Shown here: in pieces, positions 35,988-44,207 of the stretch
Layout: every line of letters begins with the position of its first letter
Numbering within the stretch: position 1 is the stretch's first letter
NCBI GenBank assembly: GCA_029265455.1
Contig: JAJUJF010000004.1
Span: 1 to 45,276, forward strand
Reading direction: 5' to 3'
Length of the DNA: 45,276 bases
Source of the DNA: Paracoccaceae bacterium
GTDB taxonomy: Bacteria > Pseudomonadota > Alphaproteobacteria > Rhodobacterales > Rhodobacteraceae
The notes under the pieces: model-generated
The model's database searches: none
What the model saw: the letters and a program-made list of their open reading frames with translations, nothing else
What the model was told of the DNA's origin: nothing
Program-made: the position numbers and the translations under genes

Positions 35988-36785
35988 ATGGATCACGCCG
36001 CCATCGTCACCACCGCGCGCCGCCTTGCCCTCGCGGCGGGACAGGCAATTCTCGACATCTACAACCGCGACGACTTCGACGTCCGGGTGAAGGCCGACGA
36101 TTCCCCGGTCACCGAGGCGGACGAGAAGGCCGATGCCCTTATTGCCAGCGGCCTTCGTGCAGCCTTCCCCGACATTCCGGTGGTGACGGAGGAGCAGGCC
36201 GCAAGCCACGCTACCACGGCCGACGTGTTCTTCCTCGTCGATCCCCTCGACGGCACCAAGGAATTCGTGCAGCGCCGTGGCGACTTCACCGTCAACATCG
36301 CCCTCGTCGAAAATGGTCTGCCAACGCGGGGAGTCATCTATGCACCTGCGAAGCAGCGGCTCTTCTACACCACCGCCGAGGGACGGTCGGTCGAGGAATC
36401 CCCGCCCCATGACCCGGAGACACCCGGGGAACTGCGTATCCTCCGCGTGACCGACCCCGACGAGGCGGCGCTTCTCGTCGTCGCTTCCAAGTCGCACCGG
36501 GACCAGGCGACCGACGACTACATCGCCCGCTACAAGGTAGCCGATCTCCGCTCGGCCGGCTCCTCCCTCAAGTTCTGCCTCGTCGCTGCCGGGGAAGCCG
36601 ATCTCTACCCGCGGCTCGGCCGTACCATGGAATGGGATACCGCCGCCGGCCATGCGATCCTCGCCGGCGCCGGAGGCCGCGTCGTCCGCTTCGACGACCA
36701 TCGGCCCCTCACCTATGGCAAGCCCGGGTACGGCAATCCCTTCTTCATCGCCCATGCGCCGGGCGTGACGCTGGTTCCCACCTGA
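35988..36785 (+). CDS. cysQ: 3'(2'),5'-bisphosphate nucleotidase CysQ
   Basis: This 265-residue inositol-monophosphatase-superfamily enzyme removes the 3'-phosphate of PAP or PAPS, controlling the sulfate-assimilation intermediate. Motifs are VTEADEKADALI, VVTEEQAA (metal Glu), VDPLDGTKEFVQRRGDFTVNIALV, and WDTAAGHAILAGAGGRV. The start at 35988 fits the CysQ N-terminus (MDHAAIVTTARRLALAAGQAIL); the ribosome site is weak, and an earlier in-frame ATG at 35913 is possible. It overlaps kdsB by one base, an arrangement that ties PAP turnover to Kdo activation genes with no obvious reason. Confidence 0.93.
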   Translation: MDHAAIVTTARRLALAAGQAILDIYNRDDFDVRVKADDSPVTEADEKADALIASGLRAAFPDIPVVTEEQAASHATTADVFFLVDPLDGTKEFVQRRGDFTVNIALVENGLPTRGVIYAPAKQRLFYTTAEGRSVEESPPHDPETPGELRILRVTDPDEAALLVVASKSHRDQATDDYIARYKVADLRSAGSSLKFCLVAAGEADLYPRLGRTMEWDTAAGHAILAGAGGRVVRFDDHRPLTYGKPGYGNPFFIAHAPGVTLVPT

Positions 36786-37582
36786 TGTCGGTCCTCCTTG
36801 TCATTCCCGCCCGCTACGCCTCGACCCGTTATCCCGGCAAGCCGCTCGCCGGGCTGCGCGGCGCGACCGGGAAGGAGAAGAGCCTGATCGAGAGGAGCCA
36901 CGCCGCCGCCCGCGCGGTGGCGGGCATCGACCGCATCGTCATCGCCACGGACGACGAGCGGATAGCGAACCACGCGCGCAGCTTCGGCGCCGAGGCGGTG
37001 ATGACTCCGTCCTCCTGCCGGAACGGAACGGAGCGCTGCGCCGCGGTGGCGGAGATGCTCCCGGAATACGATCTCGTCGTGAACCTCCAGGGGGATGCGC
37101 CTCTGACGCCTCCCTGGTTCGTCGAGGCCCTGGTCGAGGCGGCAACGGCCGATTCGACCGTCGCGGTTGCCACTCCCGTCCTTCGCTGCGACTCCCAGGC
37201 CCTCGCGGGTTTTCTCGAGGATCGCCGCGCCGGCCGGGTGGGCGGTACCACCGCCGTCTTCGACGCGGCCGGGCGAGCACTCTATTTTTCCAAGGAAGTC
37301 ATACCATTCATGGGGCGGGATCTCCGCACCGGCGAAGAAATACCAGTTCACCATCATGTAGGCGTCTATGCCTATCGCCGCACGGCCCTTCTGCGCTATG
37401 CTGCACTGCCGGAAGGCCCACTCGAGCGCTGGGAGGGGCTGGAACAGCTCCGATTTCTGGAGAACGGCCTCGGAATACTTTGCGTCCCGGTGGAGGCTCA
37501 TGGCCGGACCTTCTGGGAACTCAACAACCCGGAGGACCTGCCAAAGATCGAACGGGCGCTTGTGGAACTGGGGATCGACTGA
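36785..37582 (+). CDS. kdsB: CMP-Kdo synthetase (3-deoxy-manno-octulosonate cytidylyltransferase)
   Basis: This 265-residue cytidylyltransferase activates Kdo with CTP to CMP-Kdo for transfer to lipid A. Motifs are LVIPARYASTRYPGKPL (nucleotide loop), VIATDDERIANHA, NGTERCAAVAEML, NLQGDAPLTPPW (E. coli has QGDEPL) and HHHVGVYAYRRTALLRYA, ending WELNNPEDLPKIE. It is slightly longer than the ~248-residue E. coli enzyme. It begins on the last base of the cysQ stop. Its substrate is made via kdsD at the other end of the window. A paralogue using a related sugar acid is possible but less likely. Confidence 0.9.
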   Translation: MSVLLVIPARYASTRYPGKPLAGLRGATGKEKSLIERSHAAARAVAGIDRIVIATDDERIANHARSFGAEAVMTPSSCRNGTERCAAVAEMLPEYDLVVNLQGDAPLTPPWFVEALVEAATADSTVAVATPVLRCDSQALAGFLEDRRAGRVGGTTAVFDAAGRALYFSKEVIPFMGRDLRTGEEIPVHHHVGVYAYRRTALLRYAALPEGPLERWEGLEQLRFLENGLGILCVPVEAHGRTFWELNNPEDLPKIERALVELGID

Positions 37583-37743
37583 TTGCGTTGATGATGAAGA
37601 CCGAAAGCAGTGCCGGGCTCGAGACGCGACAGCTGATTCCAGATTATTCGGTAGAGTAGCAGCTGCGCATCAGGAAGGCGCAGCCGTTCGGAAACGCCCC
37701 CGTGCCGACGGGCCCGTGAGGGCGCAAGAACCAAGGGAACGTG

Positions 37744-38667
37744 ATGCAGAACAAGGTTACGAAGGCAATTTTTCCCGTCGCCGGCTTCGGCACGCGCTTT
37801 CTGCCCGCCACCAAATCGATTCCGAAGGAGATGCTGCCGCTCGTCGATCGGCCCCTGATCCAGTACGCGATCGACGAGGCACGTGCCGCGGGCATCACCG
37901 ATTTCATCTTCGTGACGTCCCGGGGGAAGAGCGCGCTCGAGGATTACTTCGACCGCGCCCCCGAACTCGAGAGCGCGCTGGCCGAGAACGGCAAGCAGCA
38001 TCTCCTCGACCGGCTGAAGCAGACCGAGATGGGCTCCGGCACCGTCGCCTATGTCCGTCAGCATGAGCGTCTCGGCCTCGGCCACGCCGTCTGGTGCGCC
38101 CGCCACCTGATCGGCAACGAGGCCTTTGCCGTGATCCTTCCCGACGATGTCATCGATGCCGAGACCCCCTGCCTCAAGCAGATGGTCGATGCCTATGCCA
38201 CGACCGGCGGCAACATGGTTGCCACGATGGAGGTCGCGCCCGAGGCCACCTCCGCCTACGGCATCCTCGATGTCGGTCCCGGATCCGGACCGACCCTTTC
38301 CGTTCGTGGCATGGTGGAAAAGCCCAAGCCCGAGGTCGCCCCGTCGAATCTCGCCATCATCGGCCGCTACATCCTGAGACCGAGCGTCCTTACCCATCTC
38401 GATTCGATCAAGGCGGGCGCGGGCGGCGAGATCCAGCTTACCGATGCCATTGCCCGCGAGATCTCGGAGAAGGACAATGTCCACGCGCTCCGCTTCCGCG
38501 GCAAGCGCTATGACTGCGGCTCGAAGTCGGGCTACCTGCAGGCCACCGTTGCCTTCGGCCTGCAGGATCCGGAACTCGGCGATGAATTCGGCGCCTATCT
38601 CGCCGAGGTGATGGCGGCGCGGACGGACGATCCCACCGACGCGCGGCAGGTCCAGCTCGTCCGCTGA
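37744..38667 (+). CDS. galU: UTP-glucose-1-phosphate uridylyltransferase
   Basis: This is a GalU of 307 residues. It makes UDP-glucose from UTP and glucose-1-phosphate for polysaccharide, LPS core and glucan synthesis. The nucleotidyltransferase signature is FPVAGFGTRFLPATKSIPKEMLP, followed by LIQYAIDEARAAGITDFIFV, AVILPDDVID, MVEKPKPEVAPSNLAIIGRYIL and FRGKRYDCGSKSGYL. ATG at 37744 is preferred over GTG at 37741, with AAGGGA in front. 161 bases separate it from kdsB; a stem CTGCGC/GCGCAG (37663-37683) lies there. UDP-glucose could feed the GT4 gene at the left end (inference). Confidence 0.96.
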   Translation: MQNKVTKAIFPVAGFGTRFLPATKSIPKEMLPLVDRPLIQYAIDEARAAGITDFIFVTSRGKSALEDYFDRAPELESALAENGKQHLLDRLKQTEMGSGTVAYVRQHERLGLGHAVWCARHLIGNEAFAVILPDDVIDAETPCLKQMVDAYATTGGNMVATMEVAPEATSAYGILDVGPGSGPTLSVRGMVEKPKPEVAPSNLAIIGRYILRPSVLTHLDSIKAGAGGEIQLTDAIAREISEKDNVHALRFRGKRYDCGSKSGYLQATVAFGLQDPELGDEFGAYLAEVMAARTDDPTDARQVQLVR

Positions 38668-38697
38668 AACAGCCACATCGGAAACACCGGAACCACC

Positions 38698-38718
38698 GGG
38701 CCGCTCACGCGGCCCTTT
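38698..38718 (+). terminator. Weak terminator of galU overlapping the ptsN stop
   Basis: GGGCCGC (38698-38704) and GCGGCCC (38709-38715) form a 7-bp stem with loop TCAC (which contains the ptsN stop complement), followed by TTT on the plus strand only. The short T-run makes it a modest terminator for galU. Confidence 0.5.
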
Positions 38719-39169
38719 CCGTCTTGCCCTCGGTCAGGATCGCGTAAAGCGCCGACGGCTCGAAGGTCGAGCGCAGCTTGGAGCAGATGTCCTCGCTCCG
38801 CAGCGTGCGTGATACCCGCGCCAGCGCCTTGAGATGGTCGGCGCCCGCAGCCTCCGGCGCCAGCAGCGTGAAGACCAGGTCGACGGGCTGCCGGTCGATC
38901 GATTCGAAGTCGACCGGTTTCTCGAGACGCACGAAGAGGCCGCGCACCCGGTCGACCTCCCCGAACCGCGCATGGGGAATCGCGACGCCCCGGCCCACCC
39001 CGGTCGGCCCCAATGCCTCCCGATCAAGGAGCGCCCGGTAGACGGCTTCCGACGACACGCCGTAAATCTGGCTCGCCAGTTCCGCGAGCTCCTGCAGCAG
39101 GCGCTTCTTGCTCGTCACCTTCAGCGGCGCGCGCACGGCTTCGACGCCGAAAATTTCCGAGAGCTCCAT
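38705..39169 (-). CDS. ptsN: Nitrogen-regulatory PTS EIIA component
   Basis: This EIIA-Ntr of 154 residues is a mannitol/fructose-type EIIA domain that accepts phosphate at a histidine (H66 in GVGRGVAIPHARF) from NPr. It regulates potassium, nitrogen and sugar responses by protein contacts rather than transport. Other family features are LDREALGPTGVG, DRVRGLFVRLEKPVDF, VDLVFTLLAPEAAGADHLKALARVSRTLR. AGGAGG lies 7 bases before the ATG. It follows hpf by 31 bases in the widely conserved rpoN-hpf-ptsN order. Confidence 0.95.
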   Translation of the reverse strand: MELSEIFGVEAVRAPLKVTSKKRLLQELAELASQIYGVSSEAVYRALLDREALGPTGVGRGVAIPHARFGEVDRVRGLFVRLEKPVDFESIDRQPVDLVFTLLAPEAAGADHLKALARVSRTLRSEDICSKLRSTFEPSALYAILTEGKTERAA

Positions 39170-39200
39170 GGAAGGACCTCCTGCGACGCGAGAGGCGCCG

Positions 39201-39782
39201 TTATTGCGCCGAATTGCGGGGGTCGATCCAGCCGATGTTGCCGTCGTCACGCTTGTAGACGACGTTGACCCCGCCATGAGCGGTGTTGCGGAAGACGAGG
39301 AGCGGTGCGCCGGCGAGCTCCATCTGCATCACCGCCTCCCCCACGGAGAGGGACTGGACCCTGGTCTCCATCTCCGCGACGATCACCGGCTGCAGGCTCT
39401 CGGGCTCCTCGCCATCCTTCTGCCCGCTTTCGCCGGCGAGGATGTAGGACGGCGCCCCGAAGTACTCGATCGGCGCCTGCCGATTGCGGTGGTGGTCCTT
39501 CAGCCGCCGCTTGTAGCGCCGCAGCTGCTTCTCCATCCGCTCCAGCGCACCATCGAACGCCGCATAGATCTCGTCGGCGCGGGCCTTCGCCTTCACGGTG
39601 AGCCCCGTAGCGAGATGCACGGAGATGTCCGCCGCGTATTCGAAGGATTCGCGCGAGAACGTCACGATCGCCTCGACGGTGCGATCGAAATACTTCCCGA
39701 CGGTCTCGCGCAGCTTCTCCTCGGCATGCGTGGTGAGCGCTTCGCCGACGTCGATCTGTTTGCCGCTTACCTGAATGCGCAT
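39201..39782 (-). CDS. hpf: Ribosome hibernation promoting factor, long form
   Basis: This long-type HPF of 193 residues binds the 30S decoding region and dimerises ribosomes (100S) in stationary phase. The N-terminal HPF/RaiA domain spans residues 1-100 (MRIQVSGKQIDVGEALTTHA, YFDRTVEAIVTFSRESFEYAADISVHL). The C-terminal dimerisation domain occupies ~130-190 (VIVAEMETRVQSLSVGEAVMQM, FRNTAHGGVNVVYKRDDGNIGWIDP). AGAGGCG precedes the ATG. A clear promoter lies 68 bases upstream, so hpf-ptsN can be transcribed apart from rpoN. Confidence 0.96.
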   Translation of the reverse strand: MRIQVSGKQIDVGEALTTHAEEKLRETVGKYFDRTVEAIVTFSRESFEYAADISVHLATGLTVKAKARADEIYAAFDGALERMEKQLRRYKRRLKDHHRNRQAPIEYFGAPSYILAGESGQKDGEEPESLQPVIVAEMETRVQSLSVGEAVMQMELAGAPLLVFRNTAHGGVNVVYKRDDGNIGWIDPRNSAQ

Positions 39783-39849
39783 CGTTCGCCTCTGCCTGGT
39801 GCCGGTTCATGAAACCGACGCTCAATGGATGCCGCCCGCGGCGCGCGGA

Positions 39850-39878
39850 CCATTATGGTTAGCTCACGCGCCTGTCAA
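39850..39878 (-). promoter_or_regulatory. Promoter of hpf
   Basis: On the minus strand TTGACA (39873-39878, perfect -35) and TAATGG (39850-39855) are 17 bases apart in the rpoN-hpf gap. The predicted start is near 39843, giving a ~60-base leader. It is a housekeeping-type rather than a sigma-54-type promoter. Confidence 0.75.
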
Positions 39879-39914
39879 CCGGCGTGACCGGCGTGCCCGG
39901 GCCGCTTCTCCGGA

Positions 39915-41237
39915 TCAGGGAGCGCGACTGCCGGTGGCACCGGGCCGTCGGCGGGCGACGGAGGACGGTATGGCCATTCCCTCACGATATTTCGTCACGG
40001 TACGCCGTGCAATAACGATCCCCTCACGGTTGAGCGCCCGGAACAGCCTGTCGTCCGACAGCGGCCGCGCCGGATCCTCGGCGCCGATCAGCGCGCGGAT
40101 CCGCGCCTGGACCGCTGCCGCGGAGACCGCCCCGCCCCCGCGCCGCGTCGGGAGCGGCTGGCTGAAGAACGTGCCGAGGGCGAAGATGCCGCGCTCGCAG
40201 GCGAGATGCTTGCCCGCCGCCACCCGGCCGACCGTTGATTCATGCAGGCCGAGTTTCCCGGCAAGATCCCGCCGGGTGAGCGGTTTCAGCCCCGGCTCAC
40301 CCATCGCGAAGAACAGTTCCTGGTGCGACACGATGGCGCTCGCCACCGCGAGGATGGTCCGCGCCCGCTGCGCGAGGCTGCGCACGAGCCAGGTTGCCTC
40401 GAGGCGGCACTCGGCGATGTAACGTTTCGCCGCAGTGTCACGCGCCGGGATATGGGCGGCATACATGCTGTTCATCAGCACCCGCGGCAGGGTCTCGGGA
40501 TTGACCTCGACATCCCAGCCGGTGCCGCTTCGCCGCACCAGCACATCAGGCACCACCACGGCCACCGGTTCGTCGTCCGCGATGGCAGCACCCGGCTTCG
40601 GCACGCAGCGTCTGAGCCGTTCCAGCCGCGCCGCCACCACGTCGGGATGAAGGCCTGCCGCCGACGCCAGCGCCGCGATCCCGCCCTGCGCGAGACGGTC
40701 GAGATGGTCGAGCATCGCCGCCATCTCCGCGTCCAGTTCGTCCCGCTCCGCGAGCTGGAGCCGGAAACATTCGGCGATGTCCCGCGCGCCGATCCCGGCC
40801 GGCTCGAGACCCTGCACCAGGGCGAGCCCCGCCTCGGCGGTTTCCGGCGCGAGCCGATAGCGGGAGGCGAATTCCACGAGCGGCGTGCGGAAATAGCCGT
40901 CGTCCTCGAGCTCCTCGATGACGTGGAGGGCTGCCGCTGCCACTTCCGGCGACGTCCGCGTGAGCCGCACCTGCCGGCGGAGCCTGTCGCGCATCGAGAA
41001 CGGCGTCGCCACGAGATCGATCGCGTGCGCGCCGTCGCCGCCCGACACGGGGCCGGGTCCACTGCGCGGGGGCCGAGCCGCGCGAAGTTCGAGAAGCGGG
41101 TTGCCTTCGACGATGGCAGCGACATGCCCGGCAAGTTCGAGATTGCTCATCCTGAGCATCCGCAGCGACTGCTGCAGCCGCGGCGTCATCGCCAGCGACT
41201 GGGTCTGCCGAAGCTCGAGGCCGGGACTGACCGTCAT
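39915..41237 (-). CDS. rpoN: RNA polymerase sigma-54 factor
   Basis: This sigma-54 has 440 residues. Region I is the Gln/Leu-rich activator-responsive segment (LELRQTQSLAMTPRLQQSLRMLRMSNLEL, residues ~7-35). A very short linker (~24 residues rich in Pro/Gly/Arg) replaces the acidic region II. The core-binding domain follows, then the DNA-binding part with a helix-turn-helix (LTRRDLAGKLGLHESTVGRVAAGKH) and the RpoN box ARRTVTKYRE (residues 410-419). It directs -24/-12 promoters that need enhancer-binding ATPases. The protein is compact compared with ~480-500 residues in enterics, as in Rhodobacter-type RpoN. lptB lies 75 bases upstream. Confidence 0.95.
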   Translation of the reverse strand: MTVSPGLELRQTQSLAMTPRLQQSLRMLRMSNLELAGHVAAIVEGNPLLELRAARPPRSGPGPVSGGDGAHAIDLVATPFSMRDRLRRQVRLTRTSPEVAAAALHVIEELEDDGYFRTPLVEFASRYRLAPETAEAGLALVQGLEPAGIGARDIAECFRLQLAERDELDAEMAAMLDHLDRLAQGGIAALASAAGLHPDVVAARLERLRRCVPKPGAAIADDEPVAVVVPDVLVRRSGTGWDVEVNPETLPRVLMNSMYAAHIPARDTAAKRYIAECRLEATWLVRSLAQRARTILAVASAIVSHQELFFAMGEPGLKPLTRRDLAGKLGLHESTVGRVAAGKHLACERGIFALGTFFSQPLPTRRGGGAVSAAAVQARIRALIGAEDPARPLSDDRLFRALNREGIVIARRTVTKYREGMAIPSSVARRRPGATGSRAP

Positions 41238-41312
41238 GGCGCTGCCCCCCGCGCCGGCCCGCTGCCTCCCTCACTGCAAGGCGGCCTCGCGCGCCTTCGC
41301 GCGCAGGTCGGC

Positions 41313-42071
41313 CTACAACCGGAAACTCTCGCCGAGATAGACCCGCCGCACATTGTCGTCGCGCACCACCTGATCAGGGGAGCCGCTCATCAGCACCGTC
41401 CCGTCATGCAGGATATACGCCCGGTCGACGATCTCCAGCGTCTCGCGCACGTTGTGGTCGGTGATCAGCACGCCGATCCCGCGCTCGGTGAGCTGGCGCA
41501 CGAGCTTGCGGATATCCGCGACCGCGAGCGGATCGACGCCCGCGAACGGCTCGTCGAGCAGCACGTATTTCGGCTGTGCCGCGAGGCAGCGCGCGATCTC
41601 CACCCGCCGCCGCTCGCCGCCCGAAAGCGCGACGGCCGGCGTCCGGCGCAGATGCGTGATGGAGAACTCGGCAAGAAGCTCGTCGAGCATCTCCCGGCGC
41701 TTGTCCCTGTCCCTGACCGCGACCTCGAGCACGGCCCGGATGTTGTTGGCGACCGTGAGACCCCGGAAGATCGATGCCTCCTGTGGCAGATAGCCGATGC
41801 CGAGCTTGGAACGGCGGTACATCGGCAGCCAGGTGATGTCGCGGCCATCGACCGACACCGTGCCGGTATCGGGCGGCACCAGGCCCGCGATCGAGTAGAA
41901 ACACGTGGTCTTGCCCGCACCGTTCGGCCCGAGGAGCGCCACGACCTCGCCGCGGTGCAGATCCAGCGAGACGTCGCGCAGGACCGGCCGCCGCCGATAG
42001 CTCTTCGAGAGCGCGCGCACGACGAGCCCCTGTCCGCCTTCCGTCACGGTGAGCCTCGGCCTCGCGCTCAT
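41313..42071 (-). CDS. lptB: LPS export ABC transporter ATPase
   Basis: This ABC ATPase of 252 residues powers LPS extraction from the inner membrane with LptF/LptG. Walker A is GPNGAGKTT, the Q-loop lies in IGYLPQEASIFRGLTV, the signature is LSGGERRRVEIARCL, Walker B is YVLLDEPFAGVDP, and the switch His lies in LITDHNVRETL. The ATG overlaps the lptA stop by four bases (ATGA). The first ~14 residues extend beyond the usual LptB start but use the best-coupled codon. Confidence 0.96.
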   Translation of the reverse strand: MSARPRLTVTEGGQGLVVRALSKSYRRRPVLRDVSLDLHRGEVVALLGPNGAGKTTCFYSIAGLVPPDTGTVSVDGRDITWLPMYRRSKLGIGYLPQEASIFRGLTVANNIRAVLEVAVRDRDKRREMLDELLAEFSITHLRRTPAVALSGGERRRVEIARCLAAQPKYVLLDEPFAGVDPLAVADIRKLVRQLTERGIGVLITDHNVRETLEIVDRAYILHDGTVLMSGSPDQVVRDDNVRRVYLGESFRL

Positions 42072-42610
42072 CGCCCTGCTCCCGGTCCCGGCTCCCCCGG
42101 CACCACGATCGTCTGCACCCGCCCCTCCATGTTGGCGACGCTCCCGTCGAGATCGATGGTGAGCCGGTCGCCCGAAATCGCGTTCCTGCCCTGGGTGAGC
42201 ACGACCGCGCCCGTCATCTCGATCATGCCCTCGGTGACGCGGTAGACGGCCTCTTCCGCCTCGGCCGCCTCGGCGCCGTTCGTGACGGTGACGGCGCCGC
42301 TCGCGCGGATGCGCTCGACCGCGCCCCCGCCGGGCGCATCGCCATCCGCATAGAATACCTCGACCTCGTCGGCGGCGAGGCGCAGCTCGCCCTGGCCGAC
42401 GACGACCGAGCCCCGGAAATGCGCGGTGCCCGCCGCCTGGTCGACGCTGAGCGAGTCGGAGGTGATCTCCACCGGCAGGGCGGGGTCATGCTCGACGCCG
42501 GTGCCGAACGGGATGCCGCCCGCCCCCTGCGCCGCGAGCGCCGCCGGAACAAGGAATGCGCCCACCGCGAGGAAGGCGAAACGGGTCCGCAGGAAGTCAA
42601 CCTTGATCAT
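42068..42610 (-). CDS. lptA: LPS transport periplasmic protein LptA
   Basis: This OstA-like beta-jellyroll protein of 180 residues bridges LPS across the periplasm between LptC and LptD. A signal peptide (MIKVDFLRTRFAFLAVGAFLVPAALA) precedes PVEITSDSLSVDQAAGTAHFRG. The repeated strand pattern follows (GSVVVGQGELRLAADEVEVFY, ASGAVTVTNGAEAAEAEEAVY, GRNAISGDRLTIDLDGS). The start at 42610 overlaps lptC by 14 bases with GAGGGCG in front; longer in-frame starts at 42622 and 42640 would lengthen the n-region. The C-terminal tail is short and proline-rich. Confidence 0.9.
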   Translation of the reverse strand: MIKVDFLRTRFAFLAVGAFLVPAALAAQGAGGIPFGTGVEHDPALPVEITSDSLSVDQAAGTAHFRGSVVVGQGELRLAADEVEVFYADGDAPGGGAVERIRASGAVTVTNGAEAAEAEEAVYRVTEGMIEMTGAVVLTQGRNAISGDRLTIDLDGSVANMEGRVQTIVVPGEPGPGAGR

Positions 42611-43214
42611 CAGCGCCCTCATACCGCAGGCGAACGCCATTGCCGAACGAAAACACCCGCCGTCCCTCCCCGATTTCCGCCGGAACGATCGTCATCCGCT
42701 CCGCGGCAATTGCACCCATCGGCCCGCTGCCATCGATATTGCCCTCGGCCTCGAGCGTGCCGGCGAGGAGATCGACGGTGACCGCATCCGCGCTGACGCG
42801 ATAGCCGTCGCTCGACGTGACCGTCACCCGCCCGGACAGGTTCATGACCTGGGTCTCGAGATCCACATCCGCAACCGGTGCCGCAAGGGTGAACCGCTGG
42901 CCCCCGATGAAGCGGATCTCGCCTTCCAGTTCCTCGATGTCGGCCCGGGTCGGCGGGGCTGCATCCGGCACCACCACTTCCGCGGTGAAGCGGAACGGAT
43001 CATCCTCCCGCGTCGAACCGGTCAGCACGGGCTCGGTCACCCTCAGCCCCTGTCCGAGGCTCTCGAGATCGGCCTCGGTGAAGATCAGCCCCGTGCCCCG
43101 CCGCTCCTCGCCCGGCAGCACGAAGAGCGAGGCAAGCAGCGCAACCGCAAGGAGCGGCAGCCCGATCTTCAGGATTCCGACAAGCTGCGAATGCAGGTCG
43201 ACCTTGCGCGCCAT
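42597..43214 (-). CDS. lptC: LPS export protein LptC
   Basis: This bitopic inner-membrane protein has 205 residues. A short cytoplasmic start is followed by one membrane helix (ILKIGLPLLAVALLASLFVLP, residues ~14-34). A periplasmic jellyroll comes next, with EGEIRFIGGQRFTLAAPVADVDLETQVMNLSGRVTVTSSDGYRVSADAVTVDL. It receives LPS from LptBFG and hands it to LptA. It lies 5 bases after kdsD and overlaps lptA, in the usual kdsD-lptC-lptA-lptB order. The family is divergent; identification rests strongly on topology and position. Confidence 0.9.
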   Translation of the reverse strand: MARKVDLHSQLVGILKIGLPLLAVALLASLFVLPGEERRGTGLIFTEADLESLGQGLRVTEPVLTGSTREDDPFRFTAEVVVPDAAPPTRADIEELEGEIRFIGGQRFTLAAPVADVDLETQVMNLSGRVTVTSSDGYRVSADAVTVDLLAGTLEAEGNIDGSGPMGAIAAERMTIVPAEIGEGRRVFSFGNGVRLRYEGADDQG

Positions 43215-43219
43215 GGCCC

Positions 43220-44197
43220 TCAGGTCACTCCCGCGCGGAGAAGGTCATGCACATGGAGGATGCCGACCGGCACCTCGGGCGCCGCTTCCGCCACCGCGAA
43301 AAGCGCGGTGATCCGGTGCGCGTTCATCACCTTGAGCGCCTCGGTGGCAAGGGCCTCGGCCATGATCCGCCGGGGCCGGGGCGTCATCACCTCCTCGACC
43401 CGCCGCTCGAGCAGCCCTTCCATGTTGCGCCTCAGGTCGCCGTCGGTGATCACGCCGACGAGACGCTCGCCCGCCGTCACGCCGACGATGCCGAAACCCT
43501 TGCGGCTCATCTCGATCAGCGCCTCGCCCATCGGCGCGCCTTCGCCGATCAGCGGCAGGGCATCGCCGCCATGCATGAGATCCGCCACCTTCGCGAGCCG
43601 CGCCCCGAGCCGTCCGCCGGGATGGAAGCCGCGGAAGTCCTCGGGCGTGAACCGCCGGTGCTCCATAAGCGCCACGGCCAGCGCATCGCCAAGTGCGAGC
43701 GTCATCGTCGTCGAGGTCGTCGGCGCGAGGTTGAGGGCGCAGGCCTCGGCCGCCGCCGGCAGCACCAGTGCGACATCCGAGCGCCGGATCAGCGTCGAGT
43801 CCGCCCGTGCCGCCACCCCGATCAGCGGGATGCCGAACCGCCGGGTATAGGCGATGAGATCCGCAAGCTCCGGCGTTTCCCCCGAGTTCGAGAGCAGGAG
43901 CACGGCGTCGCCCCGCGTGATCATGCCGAGATCGCCGTGACTCGCCTCCGCCGGATGGACGAAGTGAGCCGGCGTTCCCGTCGAGGCGAGCGTCGCCGCG
44001 ATCTTCCGTGCCACATGCCCGGACTTGCCCATACCGGAGACGATCACCCGCCCGCGCACGTCGAGGATCACCTGCACGGCCCTGGCGAAGCCGCCCCCCA
44101 GCGGCCCGGTGAGGGCAGCCGCGAGCGCCGCGAGGCCGCCGGCCTCGAGGTCGATCACCCGCCGCGCCGTCGCGATGAGATCTTCCGCTCCGGCCAT
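43220..44197 (-). CDS. kdsD: Arabinose-5-phosphate isomerase (KdsD/KpsF)
   Basis: This isomerase has 325 residues. An N-terminal SIS domain (GRVIVSGMGKSGHVARKIAATLASTGTPAHFVHPAEASHGDLGMI in pieces, then LLLSNSGETPELADLI) interconverts ribulose-5-phosphate and arabinose-5-phosphate, the first committed step to Kdo. The linker GFHPGGRLGARLAKVADLMH leads to two CBS domains. AGGAGAGG precedes the ATG at 44197. It sits between rnd (10 bases upstream) and lptC (5 bases downstream). Together with kdsB it covers both ends of Kdo supply in the window. Confidence 0.95.
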   Translation of the reverse strand: MAGAEDLIATARRVIDLEAGGLAALAAALTGPLGGGFARAVQVILDVRGRVIVSGMGKSGHVARKIAATLASTGTPAHFVHPAEASHGDLGMITRGDAVLLLSNSGETPELADLIAYTRRFGIPLIGVAARADSTLIRRSDVALVLPAAAEACALNLAPTTSTTMTLALGDALAVALMEHRRFTPEDFRGFHPGGRLGARLAKVADLMHGGDALPLIGEGAPMGEALIEMSRKGFGIVGVTAGERLVGVITDGDLRRNMEGLLERRVEEVMTPRPRRIMAEALATEALKVMNAHRITALFAVAEAAPEVPVGILHVHDLLRAGVT

Positions 44198-44207
44198 CCG
44201 CCTCTCC

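Noticed and set aside
41288-41303. CGCGCG/CGCGCG hairpin in the lptB-rpoN gap as a terminator
   Set aside because: There is no T-run on either side and the repeat is simple CG alternation that arises easily at this base composition.
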